NCBI RefSeq assembly: GCF_039994875.1
Contig: NZ_CP121196.1
Span: 248,001 to 312,000 of the forward strand
Reading direction: 5' to 3'
Length of the DNA: 64,000 nt
Origin: Telmatobacter sp. DSM 110680
GTDB taxonomy: Bacteria; Acidobacteriota; Terriglobia; Terriglobales; Acidobacteriaceae
The notes beneath the pieces were generated by a model. The model worked only from the letters and a program-made list of their open reading frames with translations. It was not told the DNA's origin and searched no databases. The translations under genes and the position numbers were made by a program. Numbering within the stretch: position 1 is the first letter of the stretch; every line of letters starts with the position of its first letter. Shown piece by piece: positions 26,932-37,843 of the stretch.

Positions 26932-28098
26932 ATGAGTGATGAAGTTAACGCTGCTGCACCAGCGGCGTTCAAGCCTAAAAAATCAGTCGCGTTGTCGGGA
27001 ACGCCAGCGGGTTCGACTGCGCTTTGCACGGTAGGGCACACCGGCAATGATCTGCATTATCGCGGATACGACATCAAGGACCTGGCATCGCGTTGCGAGT
27101 TTGAAGAAGTGGCCTATCTGCTGGTGCACGGTAAGCTGCCGAACCTGGCAGAGCTTGCTGCGTATAAGGCGAGCCTAAGGCCGCTACGGAGCCTTCCTGC
27201 GGCTGTGAAGCAGGCGCTGGAGTTGCTGCCGCCGTCGACTCATCCGATGGATGTGCTGCGGACCGGGGTTTCGGTGCTGGGGTGCGTGCTGCCTGAGGGC
27301 GAGAGTCACAAGGAGAGCGGTGCGCGGCGGATTGCCGACACGCTTGTGGCGTGCATGGGATCGATGCTTCTCTATTGGCACCACTATGCCCGCAACGGGC
27401 GAAGGATCGAGGTCGAACGCTTCGAGGATTCCATTGCCGCGCATTTTCTGCATCTGCTGCACGGCACTGCGCCGAGCGAAGAGTGGATTAGAGCTATGCA
27501 GACATCGATGATTCTGTATGCGGAGCACGAGTTCAACGCTTCGACCTTTACAGCACGCGTAATTGCCGGCACGGGTTCGGACGTTTATTCGTGCGTTACA
27601 GGTGCGATCGGAGCATTGAAAGGCCCGAAGCATGGAGGCGCGAATGAGGTTGCGCTGGAGATTCAGAAGCGCTATCAAAGGCCAGACGAGGCCGAAACGG
27701 ACATGCGGTGGCGCGTGGGCGAACGTGAGGTGATCATTGGTTTCGGGCACCCCGTATACACCATTAGCGATCCGCGCAGCGAAATTATCAAGGAAGTAGC
27801 GCGCGGACTTGCAAAGTCCGGTAAAGATATGAGGCTGTTCAATGTGGCCGAACGCATTGAAACGACGATGCTGGATGTAAAGCGCATGTTTCCCAATCTC
27901 GACTGGTACAGCGCGGTGGCGTATGACCTGATGGGCATTCCAGTCGACTTGTTCACGGCACTTTTCGTGATGGCACGCACGGCGGGCTGGTGCGCGCATG
28001 TGATCGAACAAAGGCAGGATGGGAAGATCATTCGACCATCCGCGGTGTACACGGGACCGGAAAATTTGGAATTTGTGCCGATTGAGAAGCGGACGTAG
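26932..28098 (+). CDS. prpC: 2-Methylcitrate synthase
   Basis: A 388-residue citrate-synthase family enzyme that joins propionyl-CoA and oxaloacetate. Landmarks: [46 protein letters not shown] (catalytic His near 205), and [13 protein letters not shown] with the second catalytic His. The neighbours prpB and prpD make the methylcitrate form more likely than plain citrate synthase, but the two are hard to separate by sequence. The start is ATG with a weak ribosome-binding sequence. Confidence 0.92.
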   Translation: MSDEVNAAAPAAFKPKKSVALSGTPAGSTALCTVGHTGNDLHYRGYDIKDLASRCEFEEVAYLLVHGKLPNLAELAAYKASLRPLRSLPAAVKQALELLPPSTHPMDVLRTGVSVLGCVLPEGESHKESGARRIADTLVACMGSMLLYWHHYARNGRRIEVERFEDSIAAHFLHLLHGTAPSEEWIRAMQTSMILYAEHEFNASTFTARVIAGTGSDVYSCVTGAIGALKGPKHGGANEVALEIQKRYQRPDEAETDMRWRVGEREVIIGFGHPVYTISDPRSEIIKEVARGLAKSGKDMRLFNVAERIETTMLDVKRMFPNLDWYSAVAYDLMGIPVDLFTALFVMARTAGWCAHVIEQRQDGKIIRPSAVYTGPENLEFVPIEKRT

Positions 28099-28210
28099 CG
28101 CCTTCCCTCCCATTCGGCGCAAAGAGCGCGCCCTATGGATGAGACGCCTCGACCCTAACTAATCGAAGAATTCCTCTCAAGTCTCGAAGCCAGCTTGTAC
28201 AGGAGAATAA

Positions 28211-29659
28211 GTGTCATCGCATATCAGTAATGAACGGCCGGCGTTCGATCGAGTGATCACGGATATTGCGGATTACGCGCTGGGTTATGAAGTGAAGAGT
28301 GACCTTGCTTATGAGACGGCGGCCTATTGCCTGATCGATACGCTGGGGTGCGGTCTGGAGGCGCTGGAGTATCCGGCGTGCACCAAGCTGCTGGGACCGA
28401 TTGTGCCGGGGACCGTTGTGCCGCATGGAACGCGGGTGCCCGGGACGAATTTTCAACTCGATCCGGTGCAGGCAGCGTTCAACATAGGGGCGATGATTCG
28501 CTGGCTCGACTACAACGACACGTGGCTGGCTGCGGAGTGGGGACACCCGTCCGATAACCTGGGCGGAATTCTCGCCGTCGCCGATTGGCTTTCGCGCGTT
28601 GATGCGGCGGAAGGCAGGCCAGCATTGACGATGCGACAGGTGCTGACGGCGATGATCAAGGCGCACGAGATTCAGGGCTGCATTGCCTTGGAGAATTCCT
28701 TCAACAAGGTTGGCCTCGATCACGTGGTGCTGGTGAAGGTGGCTTCTACTGCGGTTGTTTGCGGACTGTTGGGGTTGACGCGTGAGCAGACGCTCAATGC
28801 GATTTCGCTGGCTTGGGTGGATGGCCAAAGTCTGCGGACATATCGGCATGCGCCGAACACGGGTTCGCGAAAAAGCTGGGCGGCGGGCGATGCGACCAGC
28901 CGGGCAGTGCGGCTCGCGTTGATGGCCAAGTCTGGAGAGATGGGATATCCCGCCGTTCTGTCGACACGGACGTGGGGCTTCTACGACGTTTCGTTCAATG
29001 GACAGGAGTTCAAGTTTCAGCGGCCATACGGCAGCTACGTGATGGAGAACGTGCTGTTCAAGATCAGTTTCCCGGCGGAGTTTCATTCGCAGACGGCGGT
29101 GGAAGCAGCGATGACGCTGCGCGGCCAGTTGGATGCGAAGGGGAAGACGACCGATGACATTCGGAAGATTACGATTCGGACGCATGAGGCGTGCCTGCGG
29201 ATCATCGACAAGAAGGGACCGCTCTCGAATCCCGCGGACCGGGATCATTGCATTCAGTACATGATTGCGATTCCCTTGATCTTTGGCAGGCTTACGGCCG
29301 GGGACTACGAGGACAAGGTGGCCGGCGATCCGCGCATTGACGCGCTGCGGGCGAAGGTAGAGTGCGTAGAGGAGCCACAATTTACCAGGGATTATCACGA
29401 TCCGGAGAAGCGGTCGATTGCAAACGGGCTGCGCGTAGAGTTGAACGACGGGTCGGTATTGGAAGAGACGGTCGAATATCCGATTGGACACAAACGCAGG
29501 CGCAAGGATGGGATGCCTTTGCTGGTGGAGAAGTTCAAGCGCAACCTGGCGCGGGGATTTGCTTCGGAGCAGCAGGAGCGGATTCTGGATGTGTCGCTTG
29601 ATCTGGCCAAGCTGGAGCGGATGGCGGTAAGCGAGTACGTGGATATGTACGTGGTATGA
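28211..29659 (+). CDS. prpD: 2-Methylcitrate dehydratase (MmgE/PrpD family)
   Basis: A 482-residue MmgE/PrpD enzyme that dehydrates 2-methylcitrate to 2-methylaconitate. Family marks: [45 protein letters not shown] and [17 protein letters not shown]. The length is normal. The start is GTG with AGGAG 8 bases upstream. It completes the prpBCD set with a 112-base gap to prpC. No acnD or prpF is present, consistent with a PrpD-type dehydratase. Confidence 0.94.
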   Translation: MSSHISNERPAFDRVITDIADYALGYEVKSDLAYETAAYCLIDTLGCGLEALEYPACTKLLGPIVPGTVVPHGTRVPGTNFQLDPVQAAFNIGAMIRWLDYNDTWLAAEWGHPSDNLGGILAVADWLSRVDAAEGRPALTMRQVLTAMIKAHEIQGCIALENSFNKVGLDHVVLVKVASTAVVCGLLGLTREQTLNAISLAWVDGQSLRTYRHAPNTGSRKSWAAGDATSRAVRLALMAKSGEMGYPAVLSTRTWGFYDVSFNGQEFKFQRPYGSYVMENVLFKISFPAEFHSQTAVEAAMTLRGQLDAKGKTTDDIRKITIRTHEACLRIIDKKGPLSNPADRDHCIQYMIAIPLIFGRLTAGDYEDKVAGDPRIDALRAKVECVEEPQFTRDYHDPEKRSIANGLRVELNDGSVLEETVEYPIGHKRRRKDGMPLLVEKFKRNLARGFASEQQERILDVSLDLAKLERMAVSEYVDMYVV

Positions 29660-29743
29660 ATTCCGTTCGTTCTCTCGACCTGGAGATGGTTGCGGCACGG
29701 CAGGGGCGCGTGATTGACTTGGGTGCGAAGGTAAATCACCCCA

Positions 29744-31231
29744 ATGGCATACATCCTCGCACTGGACCAGGGCACGACGAGTTCGCGCGCAATTCTTTTT
29801 GATGAGGCAGGCTCGATTGTTGCCGTCGCGCAGCATGAGTTTGAGCAGTTTTACCCGCAGCCCGGCTGGGTAGAACACGACCCGATGGAAATTCTGACAA
29901 GCCAGCTTTCCTGCGCAGTCGAGGCGCTGGGGAAGGCTGGGGCGCGGCCGCGCGACGTGGCGGCGATCGGCATCACGAACCAGCGCGAGACAGTGGTCGT
30001 GTGGGAACGCGAGACGGGAAAGCCGATTCATCCTGCGATTGTGTGGCAGGACCGGCGAACCGCGCAGATGTGTGCGGCCCTGGAAGAAGGCGGTCTGGGA
30101 GAGACTATTTCTGCAAAAACCGGGCTGGTACTCGACCCTTATTTTTCGGCCACCAAGATTCGTTGGATTCTGGACAATGTTGCCGGCGCACGAGAAAGGG
30201 CCGAGCGTGGAGAACTGGCGTTCGGCACCGTTGATAGCTGGCTGATCTGGCACCTGACCAGCGGGATGCGTCACGTAACGGATGTGACGAATGCGTCGCG
30301 GACGCTGCTCTACAACATCGTTAAAGGCGAGTGGGATGCGGAACTGCTGCGCATCTTCGGGGTACCAGCGAGCATGCTGCCGGAGGTGGTGTGGTCGAGC
30401 GATCGAATCGGAGAGGTCACCACTTCGCTGGGATTGGGCGGTGTGGCGATTGCCGGAATTGCGGGTGATCAGCAGGCGGCGCTGTTTGGACAACTTTGCT
30501 GGAATGCGGGAGAGGCGAAGAACACCTACGGGACCGGGTGTTTCCTGCTGCAGAATGTGGGAACGGAGTTTGTGCGTTCGAAGCATCGGCTGATTACGAC
30601 GCTGGCGGCCAGTGCGCATAAGCGACGCGAGTACGCGCTGGAGGGCAGCATCTTTATCGGGGGCGCGGTTGTGCAGTGGCTACGCGACAACATGCGACTG
30701 ATCGGATCATCGGCAGAGGTAGAGGCATTGGCGGCGAGTGTGCCGGACACCGGCGGAGTGGTTTTTGTGCCGGCGTTTGTGGGGCTGGGCGCGCCACACT
30801 GGGACCCACATGCGGGTGGTTTGCTGATCGGATTACGGCGGGATACGAAGCCGGGGCATATTGCGCGCGCGGCGCTGGAGAGCATTGCTTTCCAGGTGGC
30901 GGACGTGCTGGAGGCGGTGCACAGCGAGACTGGCACACCGCTGGGTGCGCTGCGCGTGGATGGTGGTGCGGCCGTGAATGATTTAATGATGCAGTTTCAG
31001 GCCGACGTGCTGGGCGTGCCGGTGGTACGGCCGCGCGTAACGGAAACGACGGCGCTGGGAGCTGCGTATTTAGCGGGGTTGGCAACGGGATTCTGGGCTG
31101 GTCCCGATGATCTGCGCGCGAAGCGGGAAGGCGATGTGCGTTTTGAGCCGCGGATGGATGCGAATGAACGGGCCGAACGGCGCGGACGCTGGCAACGCGC
31201 GGTGGAGCGATCCAAGAATTGGAGTGAGTAA
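29744..31231 (+). CDS. glpK: Glycerol kinase
   Basis: A 495-residue FGGY kinase that phosphorylates glycerol to glycerol 3-phosphate. Landmarks: [14 protein letters not shown] at the N-terminus (ATP site), [26 protein letters not shown], and the FGGY signature [17 protein letters not shown] near residue 405. It starts at an ATG 84 bases after prpD. glpD follows at once, so the two make a glycerol-use operon. No glycerol facilitator gene is present. Confidence 0.96.
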   Translation: MAYILALDQGTTSSRAILFDEAGSIVAVAQHEFEQFYPQPGWVEHDPMEILTSQLSCAVEALGKAGARPRDVAAIGITNQRETVVVWERETGKPIHPAIVWQDRRTAQMCAALEEGGLGETISAKTGLVLDPYFSATKIRWILDNVAGARERAERGELAFGTVDSWLIWHLTSGMRHVTDVTNASRTLLYNIVKGEWDAELLRIFGVPASMLPEVVWSSDRIGEVTTSLGLGGVAIAGIAGDQQAALFGQLCWNAGEAKNTYGTGCFLLQNVGTEFVRSKHRLITTLAASAHKRREYALEGSIFIGGAVVQWLRDNMRLIGSSAEVEALAASVPDTGGVVFVPAFVGLGAPHWDPHAGGLLIGLRRDTKPGHIARAALESIAFQVADVLEAVHSETGTPLGALRVDGGAAVNDLMMQFQADVLGVPVVRPRVTETTALGAAYLAGLATGFWAGPDDLRAKREGDVRFEPRMDANERAERRGRWQRAVERSKNWSE

Positions 31232-31250
31232 TGCGGAACTGGAGCGATTG

Positions 31251-32828
31251 ATGCGCCGGGAAGAGATGCTGCGCAAGGTTCATGAGCGCGCAGCCGCAGG
31301 GACACCGTGGGACATCGCGGTGATCGGCGGTGGAGCGACTGGCGTAGGTGTCGCAGTGGATGCCGCCGCACGCGGGTTCGACGTGGTGCTGGTGGAGGCG
31401 CACGACTTCGGTAAGGGAACAAGCAGCCGCAGCACCAAGCTGGTGCATGGCGGCGTGCGGTATCTGGAACAGGGAAATATTCCGCTGGTGATGTCGGCGT
31501 TGAAGGAGCGCGGGCTGATGCGGCAGAATGCGCCGCACCTGGTTCATGACCTGGCGTTCGTGGTGCCGAATTACTCGTGGTGGGAGGCGCCGTTTTATGG
31601 GATCGGCCTGAAACTCTACGACCTGCTTGCCGGAAAGTATGGGTTTGGTGCCTCGAAGCTGCTGTCGAAAGACGAGACGCTGGAGCGTCTGCCGGCGCTG
31701 GAACCGGAGGAGTTGCGCGGCGGAGTTGTTTACTACGACGGGCAGTTTGATGACTCACGGTTGCTGGTTCATCTGGCGATGACGGCGGCGGACCATGGTG
31801 CGACGCTGCTGAATTATTGTCCTGCAACCAAATTGTTGCGCGACGACGACGGCTATGTGAATGGGCTTACAGCGCTCGATGGCGAGACGGGCGAGGAACT
31901 AATGTTTGCTGCTCGCGTGGTTGTGAACGCGACAGGGGTTTTTACGGACGACATCAGACGCATGGCCGATGCGAAGGTTGAACCGATGATGGTGACTAGC
32001 CAGGGTATCCACCTGGTGTTTGACCGGAGCTTTTTGAAGGGCGATACGGCGCTGATGGTTCCACGGACCAGTGATGGGCGCGTATTGTTTGTGATTCCGT
32101 GGCATGGGCATGCGGTGGCGGGGACCACCGATACGCCGGTGGACGCGCCGAGCCTTGAACCGAAGGCGCTGGATGAAGAGATCGAGTTCATTCTCGAAAC
32201 TGCGGGACGCTACCTTAACCGGCCTCCTACGCGTACGGACGTTCTGGCTGTGTATGTGGGTCTGCGGCCGCTGGTGAAGAGTGACGGCGAGGGAAAGACT
32301 TCTTCATTGTCGCGCGACCACGTGATTCATGTGGATACGTCGGGACTGTTGACGATTACGGGCGGGAAATGGACAACGTATCGGCACATGGCTGAGGACT
32401 GCGTGGACCACGCGATTACGTTGGGGCGCCTGCGGGATGAGGAGTGCACGACGAAGAATCTGCGGATTCATGGGTATTTGAACTCCGCTGACGATGAGGG
32501 CGAGGAAAATCCGCTGGGAGTATATGGAACTGATGCGGATGGGATTCGGAAGTTAATCGCGGAGCAGCCTGAGTTGAGCGAACGACTGCATCGAGACTTA
32601 TCTTACGTTGCGGCCGAAGTCGTGTGGGCGGCTCGGATAGAGATGGCTCGGGGTGTTGAGGATGTTCTGGCGCGAAGGACGCGGGCATTGTTTCTGAATG
32701 CGCGGGCGGCGGTGGCGATGGCCGAGCCGGTAGCGCGCTTGCTGGCGGAGGAGTTGGGGCGCGATCAGGTTTGGGCGTCGAAACAGGTAGCGGAGTTCCG
32801 CGAATTAGCGAAACAATATATGGTGTGA
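31251..32828 (+). CDS. glpD: FAD-dependent glycerol-3-phosphate dehydrogenase
   Basis: A 525-residue membrane-associated flavoenzyme that oxidises glycerol 3-phosphate to dihydroxyacetone phosphate and passes electrons to quinone. Landmarks: FAD loop IGGGATGVGVAVDAAARGF, SSRSTKLVHGGVRYLEQGN, PWHGHAVAGTTDTPVD and ITGGKWTTYRHMAEDCVD. The start used is ATG with GGAG 7 bases before. An in-frame GTG 27 bases upstream overlaps the glpK stop by 8 bases and is the alternative; translational coupling to glpK is likely in either case. Confidence 0.94.
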   Translation: MRREEMLRKVHERAAAGTPWDIAVIGGGATGVGVAVDAAARGFDVVLVEAHDFGKGTSSRSTKLVHGGVRYLEQGNIPLVMSALKERGLMRQNAPHLVHDLAFVVPNYSWWEAPFYGIGLKLYDLLAGKYGFGASKLLSKDETLERLPALEPEELRGGVVYYDGQFDDSRLLVHLAMTAADHGATLLNYCPATKLLRDDDGYVNGLTALDGETGEELMFAARVVVNATGVFTDDIRRMADAKVEPMMVTSQGIHLVFDRSFLKGDTALMVPRTSDGRVLFVIPWHGHAVAGTTDTPVDAPSLEPKALDEEIEFILETAGRYLNRPPTRTDVLAVYVGLRPLVKSDGEGKTSSLSRDHVIHVDTSGLLTITGGKWTTYRHMAEDCVDHAITLGRLRDEECTTKNLRIHGYLNSADDEGEENPLGVYGTDADGIRKLIAEQPELSERLHRDLSYVAAEVVWAARIEMARGVEDVLARRTRALFLNARAAVAMAEPVARLLAEELGRDQVWASKQVAEFRELAKQYMV

Positions 32829-32855
32829 AAACGGGATTCCCACCGGAGGTGAGCC

Positions 32856-33116
32856 ATGGCCGCGAAGTGCGCGCACGTGAAAGAACATGTCAAGGATGTT
32901 AAGCCCAGCAGCAAGGGTTGCGAGGATTGCCTGAAGACGGGCGACACGTGGGTGCATCTGCGCATGTGCTTGGAGTGCGGACACGTGGGGTGCTGTGATT
33001 CATCGAAGAATCGGCATGCGCGCGCGCATTTTCATGCGACACAGCATCCGCTGATCCGGTCAGCTGAGCGCGGTGAGGATTGGCGGTGGTGCTATATCGA
33101 TGAAACTTATCTGTAG
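32856..33116 (+). CDS. UBP-type zinc-finger protein
   Basis: An 86-residue protein that is almost entirely a UBP-type zinc finger: GCEDCLKTGDTWVHLRMCLE, CGHVGCCDSSKNRHARAHF and HPLIRSAERGEDWRWC. In eukaryotes this finger binds the free C-terminus of ubiquitin; small bacterial forms are common but their ligand is unknown. GGAGGTGA precedes the ATG. It follows glpD closely (27 bases), probably as the last gene of that transcript. Confidence 0.9.
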   Translation: MAAKCAHVKEHVKDVKPSSKGCEDCLKTGDTWVHLRMCLECGHVGCCDSSKNRHARAHFHATQHPLIRSAERGEDWRWCYIDETYL

Positions 33117-33152
33117 CGCCGGTGTTGAGTCTGAAATTCTAATGAATAGGCC

Positions 33153-33255
33153 GAAAAGCAGATTCTTCGCTTCCCACCCCCGAACCCACCCCACAGAGCT
33201 ATCGCTCTGCGGGGCCCCTGGTACGTTCGGGGCCCCGTTCGCTCAGAATGACAGC
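33153..33255. repeat. Dispersed intergenic repeat, copy 3
   Basis: Starts AAAGCAGATTCTTCGCTTCC and ends TTCGCTCAGAATGACAGC, like the other copies. The middle holds extra hairpins: CCCC-A-CAGAG with CTCTG-CGGGG, and a GGGGCCCC palindrome pair. It fills most of the gap between the zinc-finger gene and rpsA. Confidence 0.6.
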
Positions 33256-33323
33256 GTCACTCCATGGAGAACTTCAGGCCTAGAGATCTGAGAGCGTTTG
33301 ACAAACGTCCGGCAATGAGGACC

Positions 33324-35129
33324 TCAGGCCAGTTGAACTTCGACGGTTTTGGAGTCGGCGTCGAGCTTCGTGATTTTGAAGCTGCGGATCTGGCCGGAAC
33401 GGAGCGGCTCGGGTGCTGCTGATGGCGCGGCTGCACTTCCCTTCCAGCGGGCTTGCAACATATTCGAGAGCGAAGACAGGTCGGCTTTTCCTGGCGCCTT
33501 GGCTTCTGGCGCGGGCGCAGCGGACTTTGCAACGCGGCAGGTAGCGCGAATTCCTTCGCCCAGTTCCACGGTGGCGCTGGTTGGGGACTCGTCGACTACG
33601 CGACCTGAGACGGTATCCCCCTGCTTGTGCTCGGCGATGTACTCGTCGATGCTGGTGGGAATCAACTGCTTCATGCTGAGCTTAATCTGACGCTTTTCCG
33701 GAGCGATGCCAAGCACCTGGGCTTTGACGACCTGGCCGGCGCGAAGTACGTCCTGCGGGTGATTGATACGCTTGTCGGCACTGATCTCACTGACGTGGAC
33801 GAGACCTTCGATGCCGTCGGCGATCTGGATGAATGCGCCGAAGGGCATGATCTTGGTGACAGGGCCCTCGACCTGCGAGCCAACGGGAAATTTGCTGATG
33901 ACATCGGACCACGGGTCCGTGAGCGTTTGCTTAAGACCGAGCGAGATGCGGCGATCTTCTGGCTTAATTCCGAGGATGACAGTGTCGACGGTGTCGCCCT
34001 GCTTGAGAACGTCGCTGGGATGGTGGATTTTTTTGCCCCAGGACATTTCGGAGATGTGGATGAGGCCTTCGACGCCGGGCTCAATTTCGACGAAAGCACC
34101 GAAATCAGCGAGGCGCGTAACGGCGCCGGTGATGCGCTGGCCAACCTGATATTTGCTTTGCGCGGCCTCCCACGGTTCGGGCTGAAGCTGCTTGAGGCCG
34201 AGTGAAATCTTCTTGGTGTCAGGATCGATTTTGAGAATGCGGACTTGGATTTGCTGGCCGACTGCAAGCACGTCTTCAGGTTTGTTGACGCGACTCCACG
34301 AGATGTCGCTGACGTGGAGCAGGCCGTCAATGCCGCCAAGGTCGACGAACGCTCCGTAGGCCATGAGGCTGCGAACGGTGCCTTCAAGTATGTCGCCGGG
34401 CTGCATGGTGACGTAGCGGCCTTCCTGCTCCGCGCGGGCCTGTTCTTCGAGAACGACGCGGCGATCGACGACGACGTTTTCGTCGGTGACGTCGAGCTTG
34501 GTGATGCGGCAGGTGATTTCGGTGCCGACCATTTTCTCGAGCTCGGCTGCATCACGCGAACCGCTGCGGCTGGCAGGCATGAAGGCGCGGACACCAATGT
34601 CGACCGTGAGGCCGCCCTTGATGACGGCGGTGACGGTGCCGACTACGGCCAGTTTCTCAGCAAAGGCTGCTTCGAGCGCGGACCAATCGCGAGGCTGCGA
34701 GACCTTGAAGAGGGTGAGGTCGTAGTATCCCTCTTCATTGCGGCCCTTCACCGAAACGTTGATCGCGTCGCCTGGCTTGATGCTCTCGGCATTGTTCCGG
34801 AAGGCGGAGCGGGGAAGGACGCCTTCAGTCTTGTAGCCGATGTCTACGAAAACCTGTTCGGCGGAGAGGGAGACGACTGTGCCCTCGATCTGCTTCACGC
34901 CGGATGCGGGCTTGTGGGTGTGGCTCTTCTCAAACTGGGAGAGAATGTCGGCGAAGTTTTCCTGCGGTTCGGCGGGCTCTTCGGGTGGGGCTTCCGCTGC
35001 TGGCTCAGCCGGCTTCTGAGGTGATGCGACTGGAGCGGAGACATCGCCGGCAGGAGCTGGCGTTTGGTCGCTGGCGGCTTCGGGAGTGTCGGAGGTGGGC
35101 TGGGATTCTGGAACGTTTTCGGTGCTCAT
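33324..35129 (-). CDS. rpsA: Ribosomal protein S1
   Basis: A 601-residue protein with six S1 RNA-binding repeats, starting near residues 60, 145, 235, 325, 410 and 495. The third to fifth are the best conserved (for example YGAFVDLGGIDGLLHVSDIS and FGAFVEIEPGVEGLIHISEM). S1 binds mRNA leaders on the 30S subunit and helps initiation. The N-terminal 60 residues are Pro/Ala/Glu-rich and disordered, unlike Escherichia coli. The last repeat is the most diverged. The gene is transcribed alone on the minus strand. Confidence 0.92.
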   Translation of the reverse strand: MSTENVPESQPTSDTPEAASDQTPAPAGDVSAPVASPQKPAEPAAEAPPEEPAEPQENFADILSQFEKSHTHKPASGVKQIEGTVVSLSAEQVFVDIGYKTEGVLPRSAFRNNAESIKPGDAINVSVKGRNEEGYYDLTLFKVSQPRDWSALEAAFAEKLAVVGTVTAVIKGGLTVDIGVRAFMPASRSGSRDAAELEKMVGTEITCRITKLDVTDENVVVDRRVVLEEQARAEQEGRYVTMQPGDILEGTVRSLMAYGAFVDLGGIDGLLHVSDISWSRVNKPEDVLAVGQQIQVRILKIDPDTKKISLGLKQLQPEPWEAAQSKYQVGQRITGAVTRLADFGAFVEIEPGVEGLIHISEMSWGKKIHHPSDVLKQGDTVDTVILGIKPEDRRISLGLKQTLTDPWSDVISKFPVGSQVEGPVTKIMPFGAFIQIADGIEGLVHVSEISADKRINHPQDVLRAGQVVKAQVLGIAPEKRQIKLSMKQLIPTSIDEYIAEHKQGDTVSGRVVDESPTSATVELGEGIRATCRVAKSAAPAPEAKAPGKADLSSLSNMLQARWKGSAAAPSAAPEPLRSGQIRSFKITKLDADSKTVEVQLA

Positions 35130-35219
35130 GATGTGTAGGGTTCCATTGTTTCACGCCGAATTCAGTTGCTCGCGGCGACCTAAATTCATACACTTGTGCG
35201 CACCACGGTGACTTCGCCT

Positions 35220-35918
35220 ATGTTCGGACGCCGGTTGCGCCTGAGACTTCGACATACGGAACTCTGCGCTCAGTCGTGGGATGCGATGCGCGGCAACACG
35301 AAGTCGCGACACTGCGAAACGTGCGACAAGCAAGTTCACAACTTTGCGGGTATGACTGCGAGTGAGATTCGAAAGCTGCTTGTAGAAGAGGAAGGTCGGC
35401 TTTGTGCGCGGATCGTGCGCAATGCTGATGGATCGATTGAGACGCGTGATCAAGAGTCGAAGCATGGAATGGCAGCTGGATTTGTTCTGGCGGCATCGCT
35501 TGCAGCGGGAACGGCAGCAGCACAGACTTTGGATTCTCCAAACATGGCGCGGTTGTCAGGTACGGTTCTAAGCCCCGACGGATCCACTCCGATGAAGGGT
35601 GTTCTGGTGGTTCTGATTGCCGGCGAGAAAACAGCGGCGAGTGGCCAGACCGACCAAGCGGGCAATTTCACGCTTTCGGTAGAGCCAGGCAAATATGACG
35701 TCGTGATTTCACGCAATGTATTTCAGAAGTCCAGAATTCCTAGCACAGAACTCCACCAAGGCGATCAGATTATCCCTCCTCTCCGTATTGGTTTCGATCA
35801 ACAAGCAACCTTCGAAACGGTAACGATGGGGGTAGTCGTCAGCACCTATCGATATCCGGCGTCGTTCATTTTCAAGCACCCTCTGCGGTATCTCAAAAAC
35901 ATTCGCCATCAGCTGTGA
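35220..35918 (+). CDS. Cys-motif protein with transmembrane segment and carboxypeptidase-like regulatory domain
   Basis: A 232-residue protein. The N-terminal 70 residues carry a compact Cys cluster (ELCAQSWDAM, then SRHCETCDKQVHNFAGMTAS and RLCARI). This resembles a domain found at the start of envelope proteins in Bacteroidota and Acidobacteriota. A membrane helix follows (about 85-103, MAAGFVLAASLAAGTAAAQ). A beta-sandwich like the carboxypeptidase regulatory domain (about 115-190, ARLSGTVLSPDGSTPMKGVL) would face the periplasm. The start is uncertain: the ATG is used, and an in-frame GTG lies 24 bases upstream. The role is unknown. Confidence 0.65.
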   Translation: MFGRRLRLRLRHTELCAQSWDAMRGNTKSRHCETCDKQVHNFAGMTASEIRKLLVEEEGRLCARIVRNADGSIETRDQESKHGMAAGFVLAASLAAGTAAAQTLDSPNMARLSGTVLSPDGSTPMKGVLVVLIAGEKTAASGQTDQAGNFTLSVEPGKYDVVISRNVFQKSRIPSTELHQGDQIIPPLRIGFDQQATFETVTMGVVVSTYRYPASFIFKHPLRYLKNIRHQL

Positions 35919-35924
35919 TGGGTT

Positions 35925-37706
35925 TCATTGCGTCGGGAACTCTGCAACCTTCGGGTCGATGCGGTTGGGTGCGACGTGTGTGGGGCCGCCTTTGTCGTCG
36001 ATGACATTGGAGATTTCTCCGAGGTTGTCGAGGGCTACGGTGATCATGTGATGGAAGCGGACGCCGGGCGCGACTGGAACTTCGATGGCGCGCGTCAGCT
36101 CGACATTGGGGTGGCGGAAGACCGAGTAGATGCCAAGACCCCAGGCTTCGTGGCTGGTAACGTCGTCGGCGACTTTGTAGGAGGCCCAGCCATTGGTGGC
36201 CGGAGCGGAGGTGTAGCTGGATTGGTCGGGCGGATCATAGGGGATTTCGGATTGGTAGAAGTAGGTTCGACCGTGGTTGCCGTTCCATAGGACCTGGAAT
36301 TGCTGATGATGTTCGACGAAGAGGCCGTAGGCGGTGACGTGGTTGCCGTTGACTACGAGACCGTTATCGCTGAGGTTGCTGGTCCAGCCGACGCCGCGGC
36401 CGTGATCGGCACGCCATATCCAAGTGTGATCGATGATGGTGTCGTTGGAGTTGACGCTGAGATTGGCCTTGACGCTGCCTGCACCCGCCCCACCGTCGCG
36501 AAAGAAAACATCGTGAAGGAAGATGGGATTTTTGGCGTGCGAGGCGTGGCTGCCTTGCGGACCCACTTCGACCAGAACGGGAGAGATTTTCTCGCCGGCG
36601 TCGAACAAAAGTCCAGCGATGTCGATGCCGTCGACGTCGGCGGTGGTGATGGCTGCATTGCCATTGGTGGGGTGAAGAGTGGCAAAGCCAAGGCCTATCA
36701 CGATGGTTTCGGGGCGTGTGATCTGGATCGGCTGATTGAGGTCATATATCCCGGGAGCGAGCAGCAGGTTTTTGCCTTCGACCAGTTGCGCGTTCATGGT
36801 GGCGGCAGTGTCTTTGTCCGCGTGGGCGATGTAGAACTGGCTGAGCGGAATGGAGCGGCCGGGCGTTGATCCGCCGTGCCACGTGATGCCTTTGCTGTCG
36901 GTCTGGAGAGCGGGAATGCGAACGCTCCAGTTCCCTTTCGCATCGACTTCGAGAAAGGGCTTCTCACGGACGATGGGGGTTTTGTCGACCTTGGTGTAGG
37001 GCGGCTGGGGCCACTCGCCTTGCGGAGGATTTGGGATGCCGACGAAGACCATGTTCCAGTTGGCGCCGGTCCAGCCGCCCCACTCACTGTTGCGGGAGAT
37101 CCACTGCTGCTGCGGGCCTGCGCCGACATTTCCGTCAATCAGCGAATCAGACATCCAGCCGCCGCTGGCCCATCCACCCTTTTGGTGTAGAACGATGTTG
37201 CCGCGGATGTGCATGCGGCGGAAGGGCACTGCCTGCGAGACGGCCCATTGCATAGTGCCGTCGGTGGGCGTGACGGAGAAGCCTTCGACTCCGCGCCAGA
37301 AGGTGCAGGTGGCGTTGTTGCGCGGCAGGCTGGCGTCAGAGTGGACGTTGCCGGTGATGTGAACGGCATCGGGTGTAGCACCGAGGCCGAGCACCTGGGT
37401 GTAGAAGCCTACGGGAATGTCGACTTGATAATCGCCGGGAAGGAAAAGGAAAGCATAACGCGCGGTGCCGAATTCGCTGTGCTGCTGAATCGCGTACACC
37501 TTATCGATCCGAGCCTGTATTTCGGCCATAGGCATTGACGGATCGAAGAGCAGGATGTTGGGGCCAAGGTCGAGATGCGCTGGAGTCTTAGGTGATAAGG
37601 TTTGAGCGCATGTAGCCGCGAACAGGAATGAAGCAGCTAGAAAACTTGCGCCGGCGATCGTTGCGAATCTCGAACCGAAGAAAATATCCAGCAGCTTTTT
37701 CGACAT
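35925..37706 (-). CDS. Secreted parallel beta-helix protein (pectate-lyase-like fold)
   Basis: A 593-residue exported protein with a signal peptide (about 1-33, ending ATCAQT). It contains two repeated pattern regions of the right-handed beta-helix kind: the N-terminal part with ARYAFLFLPGDYQVDIPVGF, and a second with PIQITRPETIVIGLGFATLH and VDGIDIAGLLFDAG. This two-part helix resembles GH55-like or polysaccharide-lyase-like proteins. It likely binds or cuts a polysaccharide outside the cell, but I see no decisive catalytic set. The ATG begins the signal peptide; an upstream extension of 51 residues is rejected. It ends 6 bases from the convergent gene's stop. Confidence 0.75.
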   Translation of the reverse strand: MSKKLLDIFFGSRFATIAGASFLAASFLFAATCAQTLSPKTPAHLDLGPNILLFDPSMPMAEIQARIDKVYAIQQHSEFGTARYAFLFLPGDYQVDIPVGFYTQVLGLGATPDAVHITGNVHSDASLPRNNATCTFWRGVEGFSVTPTDGTMQWAVSQAVPFRRMHIRGNIVLHQKGGWASGGWMSDSLIDGNVGAGPQQQWISRNSEWGGWTGANWNMVFVGIPNPPQGEWPQPPYTKVDKTPIVREKPFLEVDAKGNWSVRIPALQTDSKGITWHGGSTPGRSIPLSQFYIAHADKDTAATMNAQLVEGKNLLLAPGIYDLNQPIQITRPETIVIGLGFATLHPTNGNAAITTADVDGIDIAGLLFDAGEKISPVLVEVGPQGSHASHAKNPIFLHDVFFRDGGAGAGSVKANLSVNSNDTIIDHTWIWRADHGRGVGWTSNLSDNGLVVNGNHVTAYGLFVEHHQQFQVLWNGNHGRTYFYQSEIPYDPPDQSSYTSAPATNGWASYKVADDVTSHEAWGLGIYSVFRHPNVELTRAIEVPVAPGVRFHHMITVALDNLGEISNVIDDKGGPTHVAPNRIDPKVAEFPTQ

Positions 37707-37843
37707 ACCCAGGCTCTCTCTGAAGTTGAGACTGTGACAACGTAAGCATCGTATGTCATTTGACGCGTGCCTGGCGTGTGGTTGGTAGACACGGCGCCGT
37801 CTGGCAAGCGAGAATTGCGGTCGCACGGGAAAGGCTTCATCCA

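Noticed and set aside
28214..30619. An 801-codon open frame on the minus strand across prpD and glpK
   Set aside because: It lies opposite two well-recognised genes. High GC keeps antisense frames open, and its translation has no known domain.
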